Source: Arcanobacterium urinimassiliense (lineage in GTDB: Bacteria; Actinomycetota; Actinomycetes; Actinomycetales; Actinomycetaceae). From it: DNA of 64,000 bases. The translations under genes were made by a program, and so were the position numbers. Of this stretch, positions 26,382 through 34,895 are shown one piece after another. The notes beneath the pieces were generated by a model. That model was not told the origin of the DNA. It worked only from the letters and a program-made list of their open reading frames with translations, and did no database searches. The stretch is from contig NZ_LT632435.1 in the NCBI RefSeq assembly GCF_900119495.1, forward strand, positions 1,126,781-1,190,780, written 5' to 3'. Within the stretch, counting starts at the first letter, position 1. Each line of letters starts with the position of its first letter.

Positions 26382-29300
26382 TTTACCGAATTTATGTAGA
26401 AGCAAAAGCAGAAACTAATCCGGCAGCCGCCTCTTTAGCTGGCGAACTGCGAGAATTCTTAGGAATTCACAATTTAGTGGGTCTGCGCATTATTAATCGC
26501 TACGATGTGGAGGGAGTGAGCAGCAAAGTATTCCAATCCGCAGTTACTAATGTATTTGCCCAGCCCCCACTCGATAATTACTTTAGTGAATTAAAGATTC
26601 CCGCTAATACTACCGCTTTCGCTGTCAGCTATCTGCCGGGGCAGTACGATCAGCGGGCAGATTCAGCTGCGATTTGTATTCAGATGCTGGCACAGGTAGA
26701 TAAACCGCTCGTCAATTATGCCTGCATATATCTGCTGGAAGGTGAGCTCACTAACGCCGAAATTGCCGAAATTAAAAAATATTTAATCAATCCGGTAGAT
26801 TCCCAAGAAGTGGGATTGGAGATGCCGGAGAGCCTAGAGCTGCGCACTACTCCCCCCGCTCCTGTACCTATTATTGACGGCTTTACCTCTTATGATACGG
26901 AGCGTTTAGAAAAATACTTAGCAGATAATTCTTGCGCGATGGATTTAGCAGATTTGCAGCTAGTGCAGAGCTATTTCCAATCGGTGCAGCGCGATCCGAG
27001 CGAAACCGAATTAAAAGTAATTGACACCTATTGGTCTGACCATTGCCGGCATACTACCTTTAATACTGCCCTGCGCCAGGTAGAAATTGCAGATGCCCGC
27101 GTACAAGCCACCTACGATTCTTATCTGAAGATTAAGGAAGAAATTAACCCTGACCGCCCCGTCACTCTTATGAGTATGGCGACTATGGCGATGAAGCAAT
27201 TGCGGCGGGAAGGGAAATTGGAGCAGCTGGATATTTCGGAAGAAATTAATGCTTGCACTATAAAAGTAGCGGTAGATGTAGACGGGAAAAACGAAGATTG
27301 GCTACTCCTTTTCAAAAACGAAACTCATAATCACCCCACTGAAATTGAGCCTTTTGGCGGTGCGGCTACCTGTATTGGTGGAGCAATTCGCGATCCACTT
27401 TCCGGGCGTTCTTACGTATATGCGGCTATGCGCGTCACAGGCGCAGCTGATCCGCTCACAAGCCGAGAAGATACTCTGCCTGGAAAATTACCGCAGCGGA
27501 AAATCGTAACTACCGCTGCCGATGGTTACTCATCTTATGGTAATCAAATAGGTTTGGCTACTTCATTTATTGATGAAGTATATGACCCCTCTTATGCCGC
27601 AAAGCGCCTGGAAATCGGGGCAGTTTTAGGAGCGGTACGGCAAGCAGATATTAAACGCGAGACTCCCATTCCGGGCGATATCGTAGTCCTAGTAGGCGGA
27701 GCTACTGGCCGGGATGGCATCGGCGGAGCTACTGGCTCTTCGCGAGCACATAATTTAGATTCCGTATCGGAATGTGGAGCACAGGTGCAAAAAGGTAATG
27801 CTCCAGAAGAGCGAAAATTGCAGCGACTTTTCCGCCGGCCAGAAGTGACGCGCTTCGTAAAGAAATGTAATGATTTCGGTGCGGGCGGCGTCTGTGTAGC
27901 GGTAGGAGAATTAGCTGCGGGTCTCGATATCCATTTAGATGCGGTTTATAAGAAATATGAGGGACTGAATGCTACCGAAATTGCGGTGAGCGAATCTCAA
28001 GAACGCATGGCGCTAGTAATCGCCAAAAAAGATTTAGCGGAGTTGGCCAAATACTGCGCAGAAGAAAATCTACGCTATGCAGTGGTGGCCGATGTGACGG
28101 CAGCACCAGTACTAAGAATGAGCTATCAGGGGCAAGAAGTGGTGAATATTGAGCGCTCTTTCCTCGATACAAATGGCGCTCCGAAGCAGATAGATGTGAA
28201 AGTAGCCGAGCCGAAAGCAGCTACGCGGGCGGAAGCAAATACCGCAGAAATATCTGCTCATGCGGATTGGCGCAGCCGCTTAGCCGATATGCTTACCGAT
28301 TTGAATCACTGCGCGAAAGAAGGCCTAATTCAGCAATTTGATTCCACTATTGGAGCCGGCACCGTGCTCATGCCTTTAGGAGGAAAGCTACAAAAGACCC
28401 CTATTCAAGCTATGGTACATAAATTCCCGGTATTGGGAGCAGAAACCACTACTTGCTCCGTCATGGCTTATGGCTTCAATCCCACTATCAGTAAAGCTGA
28501 CCCCTACCGCGGCGCTTATGAAGCCGTAATAGATTCAGTAGCGAAAGTAGTAGCGGCAGGAGGAGATCCCGCGCAGGTACACTTAAGTTTTCAAGAGTAC
28601 TTCCCCTCTCTCCAAACAGATCCAGAGAAATGGGGTCTGCCTTTCGCTTCACTTATGGGGGCCTTTCAAGCCCAGCTAGATTTAGAGATGGCCGCAATCG
28701 GTGGCAAAGATTCCATGAGCGGCACTTTCGAAAATTTAGAAGTGATTCCTACTCTGGTATCTTTTGCCGTCACCTTAGCCCAACTTGATCAGGTGATTTC
28801 CCCGGAGCTGAAAGAAGCAGGCGGAAAATTACTAGTTGCTGCCCCGCGCAAAGGCACCAAACTTTCTAAGGCGTATTTCCTGAAAGTAGCTCAGCTGCTG
28901 GCGAGCGGAAAGATCCGGGCTGCCTACTCTTTGACTGGTTCTTCGATTCATGAAGCAGCTTTCAAAATGGCACTCGGAAACCAGCTAGGAGTTCAATTTA
29001 ACTCTGATTTTGCGCCAGAGACGGGGTTTGTCCCTATTTGTGGCGGCTTCCTGCTCGAGGCAGCGGCAGATTTTTCACCTCATCCAGCCGAAGAAGAATT
29101 AGTAGAGATACAAGAAATCGGAGAAGTAATTTCTCCGTATGAGTTACGGGCAGCTGGACAAAAAGTAGCTATTGCCGAGCTCCAAAAAGGCTATGAGGCC
29201 AAGTTGGAACCGGTCTATCACGTACATACTCCAGCTCCGGATGCGGGGTCTGGGGCTAATTCTTCATCGGCAGCAGACTCACTAGCAGACTCTCTAGCAC

Positions 29301-30178
29301 CGGTAAATTCCACCCCCGCGCTCCGGCCAGAGGTCAAAAGCTATCCGTGGATTAAAAACAACCTGCCCGCCCGCAAATATAGCGGTCAGCCGCACCCTAA
29401 TCCCCAAGTACTAATTCCGGTATTCCCTGGCACTAACTGTGAATTTGATACGGCACGGGCTTGGGAAAAGGCTGGGGCCAAAGCAGATATTATGGTCGTC
29501 AAGAGCCTTACAGTGGCGGATATTGAAAGAAGTATTAGCGAGTTTGCTGCTAAGTTGGCAGCAGCGCAGATTCTTTTCATTCCGGGTGGTTTCTCGGGCG
29601 GTGATGAACCAGATGGATCAGCTAAGTTCATTACTTCGTTTATGCGCAATGAACAGGTAGCAGAGGAAATTAACCAGTTGCTGGAAGAACGCGATGGGCT
29701 AATTGGTGGCATCTGCAACGGCTTTCAAGCTTTAATTAAATTAGGGCTACTCCCCACTGGGCGAATTTGTGAACCAAAAGTTGATATGCCTACTCTCACT
29801 TATAATACGATTGAGCGCCACCAATCGGGAATCGTCAATGTGCGTATCTGCAATACGAGCAGTCCGTGGCTGCAAAAAACTGAAATGGGCGCAATTTATC
29901 AAGTGCCCATATCGCATGGTGAAGGGCGAATCGTCGGAGAAGTAAAAGCGCAGAATATAGCCACCCAATATGTGGATTTAGCGGGCACTCCGACTTCTGA
30001 TATTCGATTCAATCCAAATGATTCACAGCTAGCTATCGAAGGAATGGTATCTGATTGTGGGCGTATTTTTGGAAAGATGGGGCACGCAGAACGTTTCTCC
30101 GCTGGCACCTATCAAAATGTACCCGGCCGTTATGATATGCAAATTTTTGCGGCGGCAGTGGATTACTTTCGTAGCTAA
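26378..30178 (+). CDS. purL: phosphoribosylformylglycinamidine synthase, single chain (PurS-L-Q type)
   Basis: 1266 residues. It converts FGAR to FGAM with ATP and glutamine. The central synthase domains show DTYWSDHCRHTTF, ETHNHPTEIEPFGGAATCIGGAIRD, and GGKDSMSG. The C-terminal amidotransferase (about 1007-1266) has PGTNCEFDTARA, the nucleophile C1113 in GGICNGFQAL and SHGEGRIVG. Actinobacteria usually encode separate PurS, PurQ and PurL; the fused form is seen in Clostridia, bifidobacteria and proteobacteria. A Ser/Ala-rich linker of about 30 residues precedes the amidotransferase. Confidence 0.97.
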   Translation: MIYRIYVEAKAETNPAAASLAGELREFLGIHNLVGLRIINRYDVEGVSSKVFQSAVTNVFAQPPLDNYFSELKIPANTTAFAVSYLPGQYDQRADSAAICIQMLAQVDKPLVNYACIYLLEGELTNAEIAEIKKYLINPVDSQEVGLEMPESLELRTTPPAPVPIIDGFTSYDTERLEKYLADNSCAMDLADLQLVQSYFQSVQRDPSETELKVIDTYWSDHCRHTTFNTALRQVEIADARVQATYDSYLKIKEEINPDRPVTLMSMATMAMKQLRREGKLEQLDISEEINACTIKVAVDVDGKNEDWLLLFKNETHNHPTEIEPFGGAATCIGGAIRDPLSGRSYVYAAMRVTGAADPLTSREDTLPGKLPQRKIVTTAADGYSSYGNQIGLATSFIDEVYDPSYAAKRLEIGAVLGAVRQADIKRETPIPGDIVVLVGGATGRDGIGGATGSSRAHNLDSVSECGAQVQKGNAPEERKLQRLFRRPEVTRFVKKCNDFGAGGVCVAVGELAAGLDIHLDAVYKKYEGLNATEIAVSESQERMALVIAKKDLAELAKYCAEENLRYAVVADVTAAPVLRMSYQGQEVVNIERSFLDTNGAPKQIDVKVAEPKAATRAEANTAEISAHADWRSRLADMLTDLNHCAKEGLIQQFDSTIGAGTVLMPLGGKLQKTPIQAMVHKFPVLGAETTTCSVMAYGFNPTISKADPYRGAYEAVIDSVAKVVAAGGDPAQVHLSFQEYFPSLQTDPEKWGLPFASLMGAFQAQLDLEMAAIGGKDSMSGTFENLEVIPTLVSFAVTLAQLDQVISPELKEAGGKLLVAAPRKGTKLSKAYFLKVAQLLASGKIRAAYSLTGSSIHEAAFKMALGNQLGVQFNSDFAPETGFVPICGGFLLEAAADFSPHPAEEELVEIQEIGEVISPYELRAAGQKVAIAELQKGYEAKLEPVYHVHTPAPDAGSGANSSSAADSLADSLAPVNSTPALRPEVKSYPWIKNNLPARKYSGQPHPNPQVLIPVFPGTNCEFDTARAWEKAGAKADIMVVKSLTVADIERSISEFAAKLAAAQILFIPGGFSGGDEPDGSAKFITSFMRNEQVAEEINQLLEERDGLIGGICNGFQALIKLGLLPTGRICEPKVDMPTLTYNTIERHQSGIVNVRICNTSSPWLQKTEMGAIYQVPISHGEGRIVGEVKAQNIATQYVDLAGTPTSDIRFNPNDSQLAIEGMVSDCGRIFGKMGHAERFSAGTYQNVPGRYDMQIFAAAVDYFRS

Positions 30179-30181
30179 TTC

Positions 30182-30218
30182 CGGTATATAGCCAATTGGA
30201 AGAATGTGGAATATACCG
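30182..30218 (+). promoter_or_regulatory. hairpin between purL and fhs
   Basis: CGGTATAT (30182-30189) pairs exactly with ATATACCG (30211-30218); the loop contains the palindrome CCAATTGG (30192-30199). No T-run follows, so complete termination is unlikely. It starts three bases after the purL stop. Confidence 0.4.
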
Positions 30219-30266
30219 CGAAAAGCTTCGGCCAAAATAGCACTCAGCAGTGGAGGATTCATTTAA

Positions 30267-31970
30267 GTGGCGCAACTATCCGATATTGAGATTGCCCAGC
30301 AATCCCAGCTTCGCCCTATTACAGAGATTGCCGCAAAACTGGGAATCGACGCAAAATACCTCGTACCCTATGGGCGTGCTAAAGCAAAGCTAGATTTACA
30401 GTTGATAAATGACGAGCAGATTACCCGTAATAAGCTTGTGCTGGTGACCGCGATGTCTCCTACTCCGGCCGGAGAAGGAAAAACTACCACCACAATTGGA
30501 CTAGCGGATGGTTTAGCGCACATCGGAAAACGAGTATGTGCAGCCTTACGTGAGCCTTCTTTGGGGCCAGTTTTCGGCTTGAAAGGCGGCGCCTGCGGAG
30601 GTGGCTATGCGCAGGTGCTTCCGATGGAAGATATAAATCTACATTTTACCGGCGATTTTCACGCTATTTCAGCAGCCAATAATCTACTAGCCGCCCTGCT
30701 AGATAACCATATCTACCAAGGAAATGAGCTCCGTATCGACCCTCAGCGCATCGTCTTGAAGCGCTGCCTCGATATGAACGACCGCCAATTGCGTAATATC
30801 GTAGATGGTCGGGGAAAGACCAGCGACGGGCGAGAACGCGAAGACGGCTTTGAAATTACTGTAGCTACCGAAGTGATGGCTATTTTTTGCTTAGCTTCTT
30901 CCTTAGCTGATCTAAAACGCCGGTTGGGGAAAATAATCGTCGCCTATAATGAAGACGGCAAACCGGTGACGGCCGCTGATTTACAGGCAGCTGGAGCCAT
31001 GACGGCCTTGCTTAGAGAAGCCTTATTACCGAATTTAGTGCAGAGTATAGAAGGGACGCCGGTGATTATGCACGGTGGACCTTTTGCTAATATCGCCCAC
31101 GGATGTAATTCAATTATTGCCACAAAAATGGCGCGTTCTCTCAGCTCTTACACAGTTACAGAAGCCGGTTTCGGGGCAGATTTAGGGGCCGAAAAATTTA
31201 TCGATATCAAGTGCCGCCTAAGTGGTATGCAGCCAGATTGCGCCGTAGTAGTGGGCACAATTCGCGCCTTAAAAATGCACGGCGGAGTAGATACGAAGGA
31301 TTTAGAGTATGAAAATTTGCCTGCCTTACAGGCGGGGCTGCCTAACTTACTGCGCCATATTTCCACTTTGCAGAATGTATTTAATCTGCCAGTTGTGGTG
31401 GCTTTAAACGTATTTCCCAGCGATACGGCGGCAGAAATAGCTTTGGCTAGCACCGAATGTGCAAAGCTTGGAGTGAAGCTAGTGAACTCTACGGTATGGG
31501 CAGATGGAGGAGCTGGCGGAGAGGAGCTAGCTCAGGAAGTGGTGCGCCTCTGCGAAGAAAATAAAGGAAACGAAACAGGCCGCAAAAATTTGGATCTGCT
31601 TCGCTTTGCTTATCCACTTGGAATGCCGATAGCCGAAAAACTTAATCTGCTAGTGCAGAACGTATACGGCGGTTCCGGAGTAGATATTGCTCCGGCAGCG
31701 CGGCGAGAAATTTCTCAGCTCACAGAGTTAGGCTTTGCAGATTTACCTATATGCATGGCGAAGACCCAATATAGCTTCTCAGATAATCCCCAGCTCCGTG
31801 GAGCTCCGCGTGATTTCCAGGTGCATGTGCGGCATATTAAAGTAAATGCGGGTGCTGGTTTCTTGGTGGCTTATTCGGGAAGCCTGCTAACTATGCCGGG
31901 GCTTCCGAAAGTACCAGCCGCAAATTCTATTGACGTAGCTGAAGATGGCCGTATTACGGGGCTTTCTTAG
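30267..31970 (+). CDS. fhs: formate-tetrahydrofolate ligase
   Basis: 567 residues. It makes 10-formyl-THF from formate, THF and ATP. The P-loop is [11 protein letters not shown] (64-74); [24 protein letters not shown] and [12 protein letters not shown] are typical. The GTG start at 30267 has TGGAGG about ten bases upstream. As the last gene of the purine operon it would feed both formyl-transfer steps (PurN and PurH). It is followed by a clear terminator. Confidence 0.96.
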   Translation: MAQLSDIEIAQQSQLRPITEIAAKLGIDAKYLVPYGRAKAKLDLQLINDEQITRNKLVLVTAMSPTPAGEGKTTTTIGLADGLAHIGKRVCAALREPSLGPVFGLKGGACGGGYAQVLPMEDINLHFTGDFHAISAANNLLAALLDNHIYQGNELRIDPQRIVLKRCLDMNDRQLRNIVDGRGKTSDGREREDGFEITVATEVMAIFCLASSLADLKRRLGKIIVAYNEDGKPVTAADLQAAGAMTALLREALLPNLVQSIEGTPVIMHGGPFANIAHGCNSIIATKMARSLSSYTVTEAGFGADLGAEKFIDIKCRLSGMQPDCAVVVGTIRALKMHGGVDTKDLEYENLPALQAGLPNLLRHISTLQNVFNLPVVVALNVFPSDTAAEIALASTECAKLGVKLVNSTVWADGGAGGEELAQEVVRLCEENKGNETGRKNLDLLRFAYPLGMPIAEKLNLLVQNVYGGSGVDIAPAARREISQLTELGFADLPICMAKTQYSFSDNPQLRGAPRDFQVHVRHIKVNAGAGFLVAYSGSLLTMPGLPKVPAANSIDVAEDGRITGLS

Positions 31971-31979
31971 GGTAAAAAA

Positions 31980-32025
31980 TACCCTCTGAAAGGTCGAAAC
32001 CATCCAGAGGGTAAGAAAATTTTTC
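31980..32025 (+). terminator. terminator after fhs
   Basis: TACCCTCTG (31980-31988) pairs with CAGAGGGTA (32005-32013), 16-base loop, followed by AGAAAATTTTTCTTT. It marks the end of the purine operon; the gene beyond it is on the other strand. Confidence 0.8.
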
Positions 32026-32054
32026 TTTAGAAAATATATTTTTGCTACAGGGGC

Positions 32055-32321
32055 TTACTTCTTATCTTTTGCAGAAAAACCCATGTAGATTCCGATAAGT
32101 ACCATAGCAGCGATTATCGATACGATCCACTGTATCCAGGAAATACCGCCGTTCGCATTAGAGTAACCAAATAGGCCTACTATCCAGCCTCCTAGCCCCG
32201 CTCCTAAGGCACCGAGGATAATAGTCCACAGAATACCAATAGGCTGTTCACCTTTCTTAAAGAATCGGGCTAAGGCTCCTACTATAGCACCGGTAATAAT
32301 CATTCCAATTAGCTGACCCAT
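32055..32321 (-). CDS. GlsB/YeaQ/YmgE family small membrane protein
   Basis: 88 residues with three hydrophobic helices. The opening GMIITGAIVGALARFFKKGEQPIG and the glycine-rich LGALGAGLGGWIVGLFG are typical of the family named transglycosylase-associated or GlsB/YeaQ/YmgE, small stress-linked membrane proteins without assigned enzymatic activity. ATG follows GAAAGGAGCG. Convergent with fhs. Confidence 0.88.
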   Translation of the reverse strand: MGQLIGMIITGAIVGALARFFKKGEQPIGILWTIILGALGAGLGGWIVGLFGYSNANGGISWIQWIVSIIAAMVLIGIYMGFSAKDKK

Positions 32322-32538
32322 GAAACGCTCCTTTCTTATTCGCGTTTGTTTTCGTCAGCTACTGCAGTAAATTTCTTTCACTCCAGTAGTTCTATTCCAG
32401 TTTATCAAAAATACAACAGATATTTTAATTTTGAACTTTCTTGCGATGTGTTATACATATAAGGAATTCTATAAAGTGGCTATGCGAAAAATTTCTGCCT
32501 AACTTTATTCGCTTATTAGTTAAGGCTAGATAGAAACT

Positions 32539-32589
32539 GGCGGGTTAATCCCAACAGGAGCCGTAACTACCCGCTGGAATTAACCCGCC
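32539..32589 (-). terminator. probable terminator after pckG
   Basis: GGCGGGTTAAT (32539-32549) and ATTAACCCGCC (32579-32589) form a perfect 11-pair stem with a 29-base loop, starting 44 bases beyond the pckG stop. On the minus strand AGTTTCTATC follows, so the T-tract is weak. The rest of 32322-32632 is AT-rich and shows no gene. Confidence 0.55.
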
Positions 32590-32632
32590 TAGAGGAAATC
32601 CACCCGTCGCTAGTACAAAACCAGATGGCCAA

Positions 32633-34480
32633 TTAGGCGTTAAACGCCTGTGCTATCCGCTCGTGCGCGGCCCAGATTTGCTCAGGTAGATTCTTGAACT
32701 GTGCAAGGTGTTCGCGGCGGTAGTCCATCTCCTTTTTCCACAGTTCAGTGTCAATGGAAAGAAGCTTATCCAGATCGGCGTCGTCACCTTCGAAACCATC
32801 CAGATTTAGCTCTTCCTTCTTCGGCAAAATACCTACCGGCGTTTGCACGCCCTCAGCGCGTCCTTCCTTAACATCTAGCAACCAAAGCAGCGCCCGCAGG
32901 TTGTCGCGGTAGCCAGGCCAGAGAAAGTGGCCGTCTTCCGGATCGCGTTGGAACCAGTTCACGTGCGCAAAAATAGGCTGTTCCCTCGCGGAACCAATCA
33001 TCTCCAACCAGTGGGCCGCGTAGTCCCCTTCGGGGTAGGACATGAAGGGGCGCATCGACATCGGATCATAACGCAACACGCCTTCCTTGCCCTCGGCCGC
33101 GAAAGTAGCCTGGGCACCCAGGGTCAAACCGTCGTAAACCCCCTCGGTTAGGTCGGTGATTGCCCGAATAAGCGGCTCCCTGTCCTTTACTCGTCCGCCA
33201 AAGATGATGGCGTCAATTGGCACACCTTGCGGTTCTTCATAGTCGGGGGCCACGTTGGGCACGTTAGCCAAAGACGTGGTGAAGCGGGAATTGGGGTGTG
33301 CCCACTCGTCGCCCTTGGCCTCGGAGCGTTGCCGATCGGCCGGGCGGTCGGAAATCTTTTCGCCCTTCCAATCCAGCCAGCCAGTAACATCTTCGGGGTA
33401 ATCCGGGGTCTTACCTTCCCACCACAGCTCTTGGGTTTCGGGGTTGTAAGCGACATTGGTGAAGAGCGTCTTCGAGCCTTCTTTGATGGCGTCCATGGCG
33501 GTGGGATTAGAGTTCCAGTTGGTGTCCTTTGCCACGCCGAACGCGCCGTATTCTGGGTTCATGCCGTAAAGCTTGCCGTCTTCGCCAACGCGCAACCACA
33601 CGATGTCATCGCCGTAGAAGTAAACTTCGTAGCGCTCCCCCAAAGCGTCGGGGGCTAGCATCATAGCGAGATTGGTTTTACCGGAAGCTGAGGGGAAGCC
33701 GCCGCACACGTAGTAGGTGCGATTCTTGAGCTTATCCTTAATACCGATCAACATGAACTGTTCGGAAAGGAATTCCCCGGAAGCCCAGCCATCGTAAGAG
33801 GCTTGGCGCAGACCGTGGGCAATCTTCCCGAGCAGCGCGTTGCCGCCGTAGGAGGAACCGAAATGCAAAATTGTGCGCTCGTCGGCCACCGTGGCAAACA
33901 GGCGCTTATCCTTATCGGTACCCTGCCCCAAGTTCTCCAGGTCGCCGGTCACGTGCACTGCACGCACGAATTGTCCCGGATCTTCCAAATTGTTCAGGTG
34001 TTCTATGCCAACCCGAGCCATGCGGATCATGTGCAGAACCACGGTGAGGTTGTCGGTAAGCTCCACCCCGCGAGCCCACTTTTCTAGCGGCGATTTCGGC
34101 GGTGCCATCAAGTAGGGCACCACGTACATTGTTTTACCCCGGGAGGCCCCCTTCATGCTTTCCAGCTGCCGGGCAGTTACTTCCGTGGCGTCGTACCAGT
34201 TGTTGTAGATTCCGGCTTCCTGCGGATTGTGGGTGGCAACGACGGTGCGTTCCTCGCTGCGCGCCGTGTCCTTGTAGTAGGAACGGGAGTAGTAGAGTCC
34301 ATCGCCCGCAGGTGCGATTTCACCGGTGGATAGGCCTTCAGTGATGAGCCGGTCGTCATCCTTTGCAGAAATGACTTCGATGGCAGCGGGTTCGGTAATT
34401 CCGGCCCAGTACGCTACGTACTCAGCTACTGCAGGATTTTTCAGCCCGGCGTCGCTGAGAATCTTGGCAATATTATCCAT
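32633..34480 (-). CDS. pckG: phosphoenolpyruvate carboxykinase (GTP)
   Basis: 615 residues, standard for the GTP-dependent class. It interconverts oxaloacetate and PEP with GTP/GDP. FGSSYGGNALLGKIAHGLRQ, GGFPSASGKTNLAMM, and RFTTSLANVPNVAPDYEEPQGVP are diagnostic. The P-loop normally reads FPSACGKTN; here the reactive Cys is Ser (S266). The codons are visibly richer in G and C than in neighbouring genes, which may reflect high expression or transfer. ATG 34480 has TAGGAGTG upstream. Confidence 0.96.
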   Translation of the reverse strand: MDNIAKILSDAGLKNPAVAEYVAYWAGITEPAAIEVISAKDDDRLITEGLSTGEIAPAGDGLYYSRSYYKDTARSEERTVVATHNPQEAGIYNNWYDATEVTARQLESMKGASRGKTMYVVPYLMAPPKSPLEKWARGVELTDNLTVVLHMIRMARVGIEHLNNLEDPGQFVRAVHVTGDLENLGQGTDKDKRLFATVADERTILHFGSSYGGNALLGKIAHGLRQASYDGWASGEFLSEQFMLIGIKDKLKNRTYYVCGGFPSASGKTNLAMMLAPDALGERYEVYFYGDDIVWLRVGEDGKLYGMNPEYGAFGVAKDTNWNSNPTAMDAIKEGSKTLFTNVAYNPETQELWWEGKTPDYPEDVTGWLDWKGEKISDRPADRQRSEAKGDEWAHPNSRFTTSLANVPNVAPDYEEPQGVPIDAIIFGGRVKDREPLIRAITDLTEGVYDGLTLGAQATFAAEGKEGVLRYDPMSMRPFMSYPEGDYAAHWLEMIGSAREQPIFAHVNWFQRDPEDGHFLWPGYRDNLRALLWLLDVKEGRAEGVQTPVGILPKKEELNLDGFEGDDADLDKLLSIDTELWKKEMDYRREHLAQFKNLPEQIWAAHERIAQAFNA

Positions 34481-34492
34481 ATTTACACTCCT

Positions 34493-34534
34493 ATTTTCGG
34501 TAGTCTGAACAATAATTTTAGTTTAACCGAAAAT
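34493..34534 (-). promoter_or_regulatory. inverted repeat in the pckG leader
   Basis: ATTTTCGGT (34493-34501) and ACCGAAAAT (34526-34534) are perfect 9-base arms separated by 24 AT-rich bases, immediately upstream of the pckG ribosome binding site. It could be an operator pair or an RNA hairpin next to the translation start. Confidence 0.5.
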
Positions 34535-34654
34535 TTTGAAGCGAATTTGGATTTAAGTCCCGCCTAGAAGAAATATGGTTTACATCGGGATAATCCTTGG
34601 CAGGTAAGGAGTTTCATTAGCTGGCAAATCTAACCGGCACTTACGTTATAGCAA

Positions 34655-34800
34655 AACAATTATTTCTCACATTCCACCTCTTTCACTAGATCAAGATAGG
34701 CATGTTCTTTTCCGCCGTGCAGGCAAGTAATCCCGGCTGAATCACCCGTGTAATCGGCATACGGCGCAAAATAGCGCTGCCATACTTCTCATCCAGCTCC
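34655..34800 (-). other. possible coding remnant between pckG and the cell-wall protein gene
   Basis: The spacer 34481-34890 contains a stretch of more balanced composition than its AT-rich flanks. On the minus strand one frame reads about 45 codons without a start codon (ending LDLVKEVECEK, stop near 34660) and another gives a 38-codon frame from ATG. Neither has a convincing ribosome binding site or family. A decayed gene end is one reading; a non-coding spacer is as likely. Confidence 0.25.
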
Positions 34801-34812
34801 ATTGCATAGAGC

Positions 34813-34849
34813 GAAACCGCCCATACGCAAAACACATATGGGCGGTTTC
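34813..34849. repeat. 13-pair hairpin downstream of the LPKTG protein gene
   Basis: GAAACCGCCCATA (34813-34825) pairs perfectly with TATGGGCGGTTTC (34837-34849), 11-base loop. It lies 42 bases beyond the stop of the minus-strand surface protein gene and may end its transcription, although no T-run follows on that strand. Confidence 0.6.
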
Positions 34850-34852
34850 AAT

Positions 34853-34895
34853 TATCTATTTCTTAGATCTTAGCTATCTATTTTTAGATTTTAGC
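34853..34895. repeat. 21-22-base tandem duplication across the stop codon of the surface protein gene
   Basis: TATCTATTTCTTAGATCTTAGC (34853-34874) is followed directly by TATCTATTTTTAGATTTTAGC (34875-34895). The right-hand copy includes the stop codon of the minus-strand gene (34891-34893). Confidence 0.75.

Noticed and set aside
33227-33658. Open frame antisense to pckG
   Set aside because: It arises from the higher G+C of pckG; no start signal and no recognised domain.
34655-34800. Real small gene between pckG and the LPKTG protein gene
   Set aside because: Frames are 38-45 codons, lack a supported start and match no family; kept only as a weak remnant candidate.
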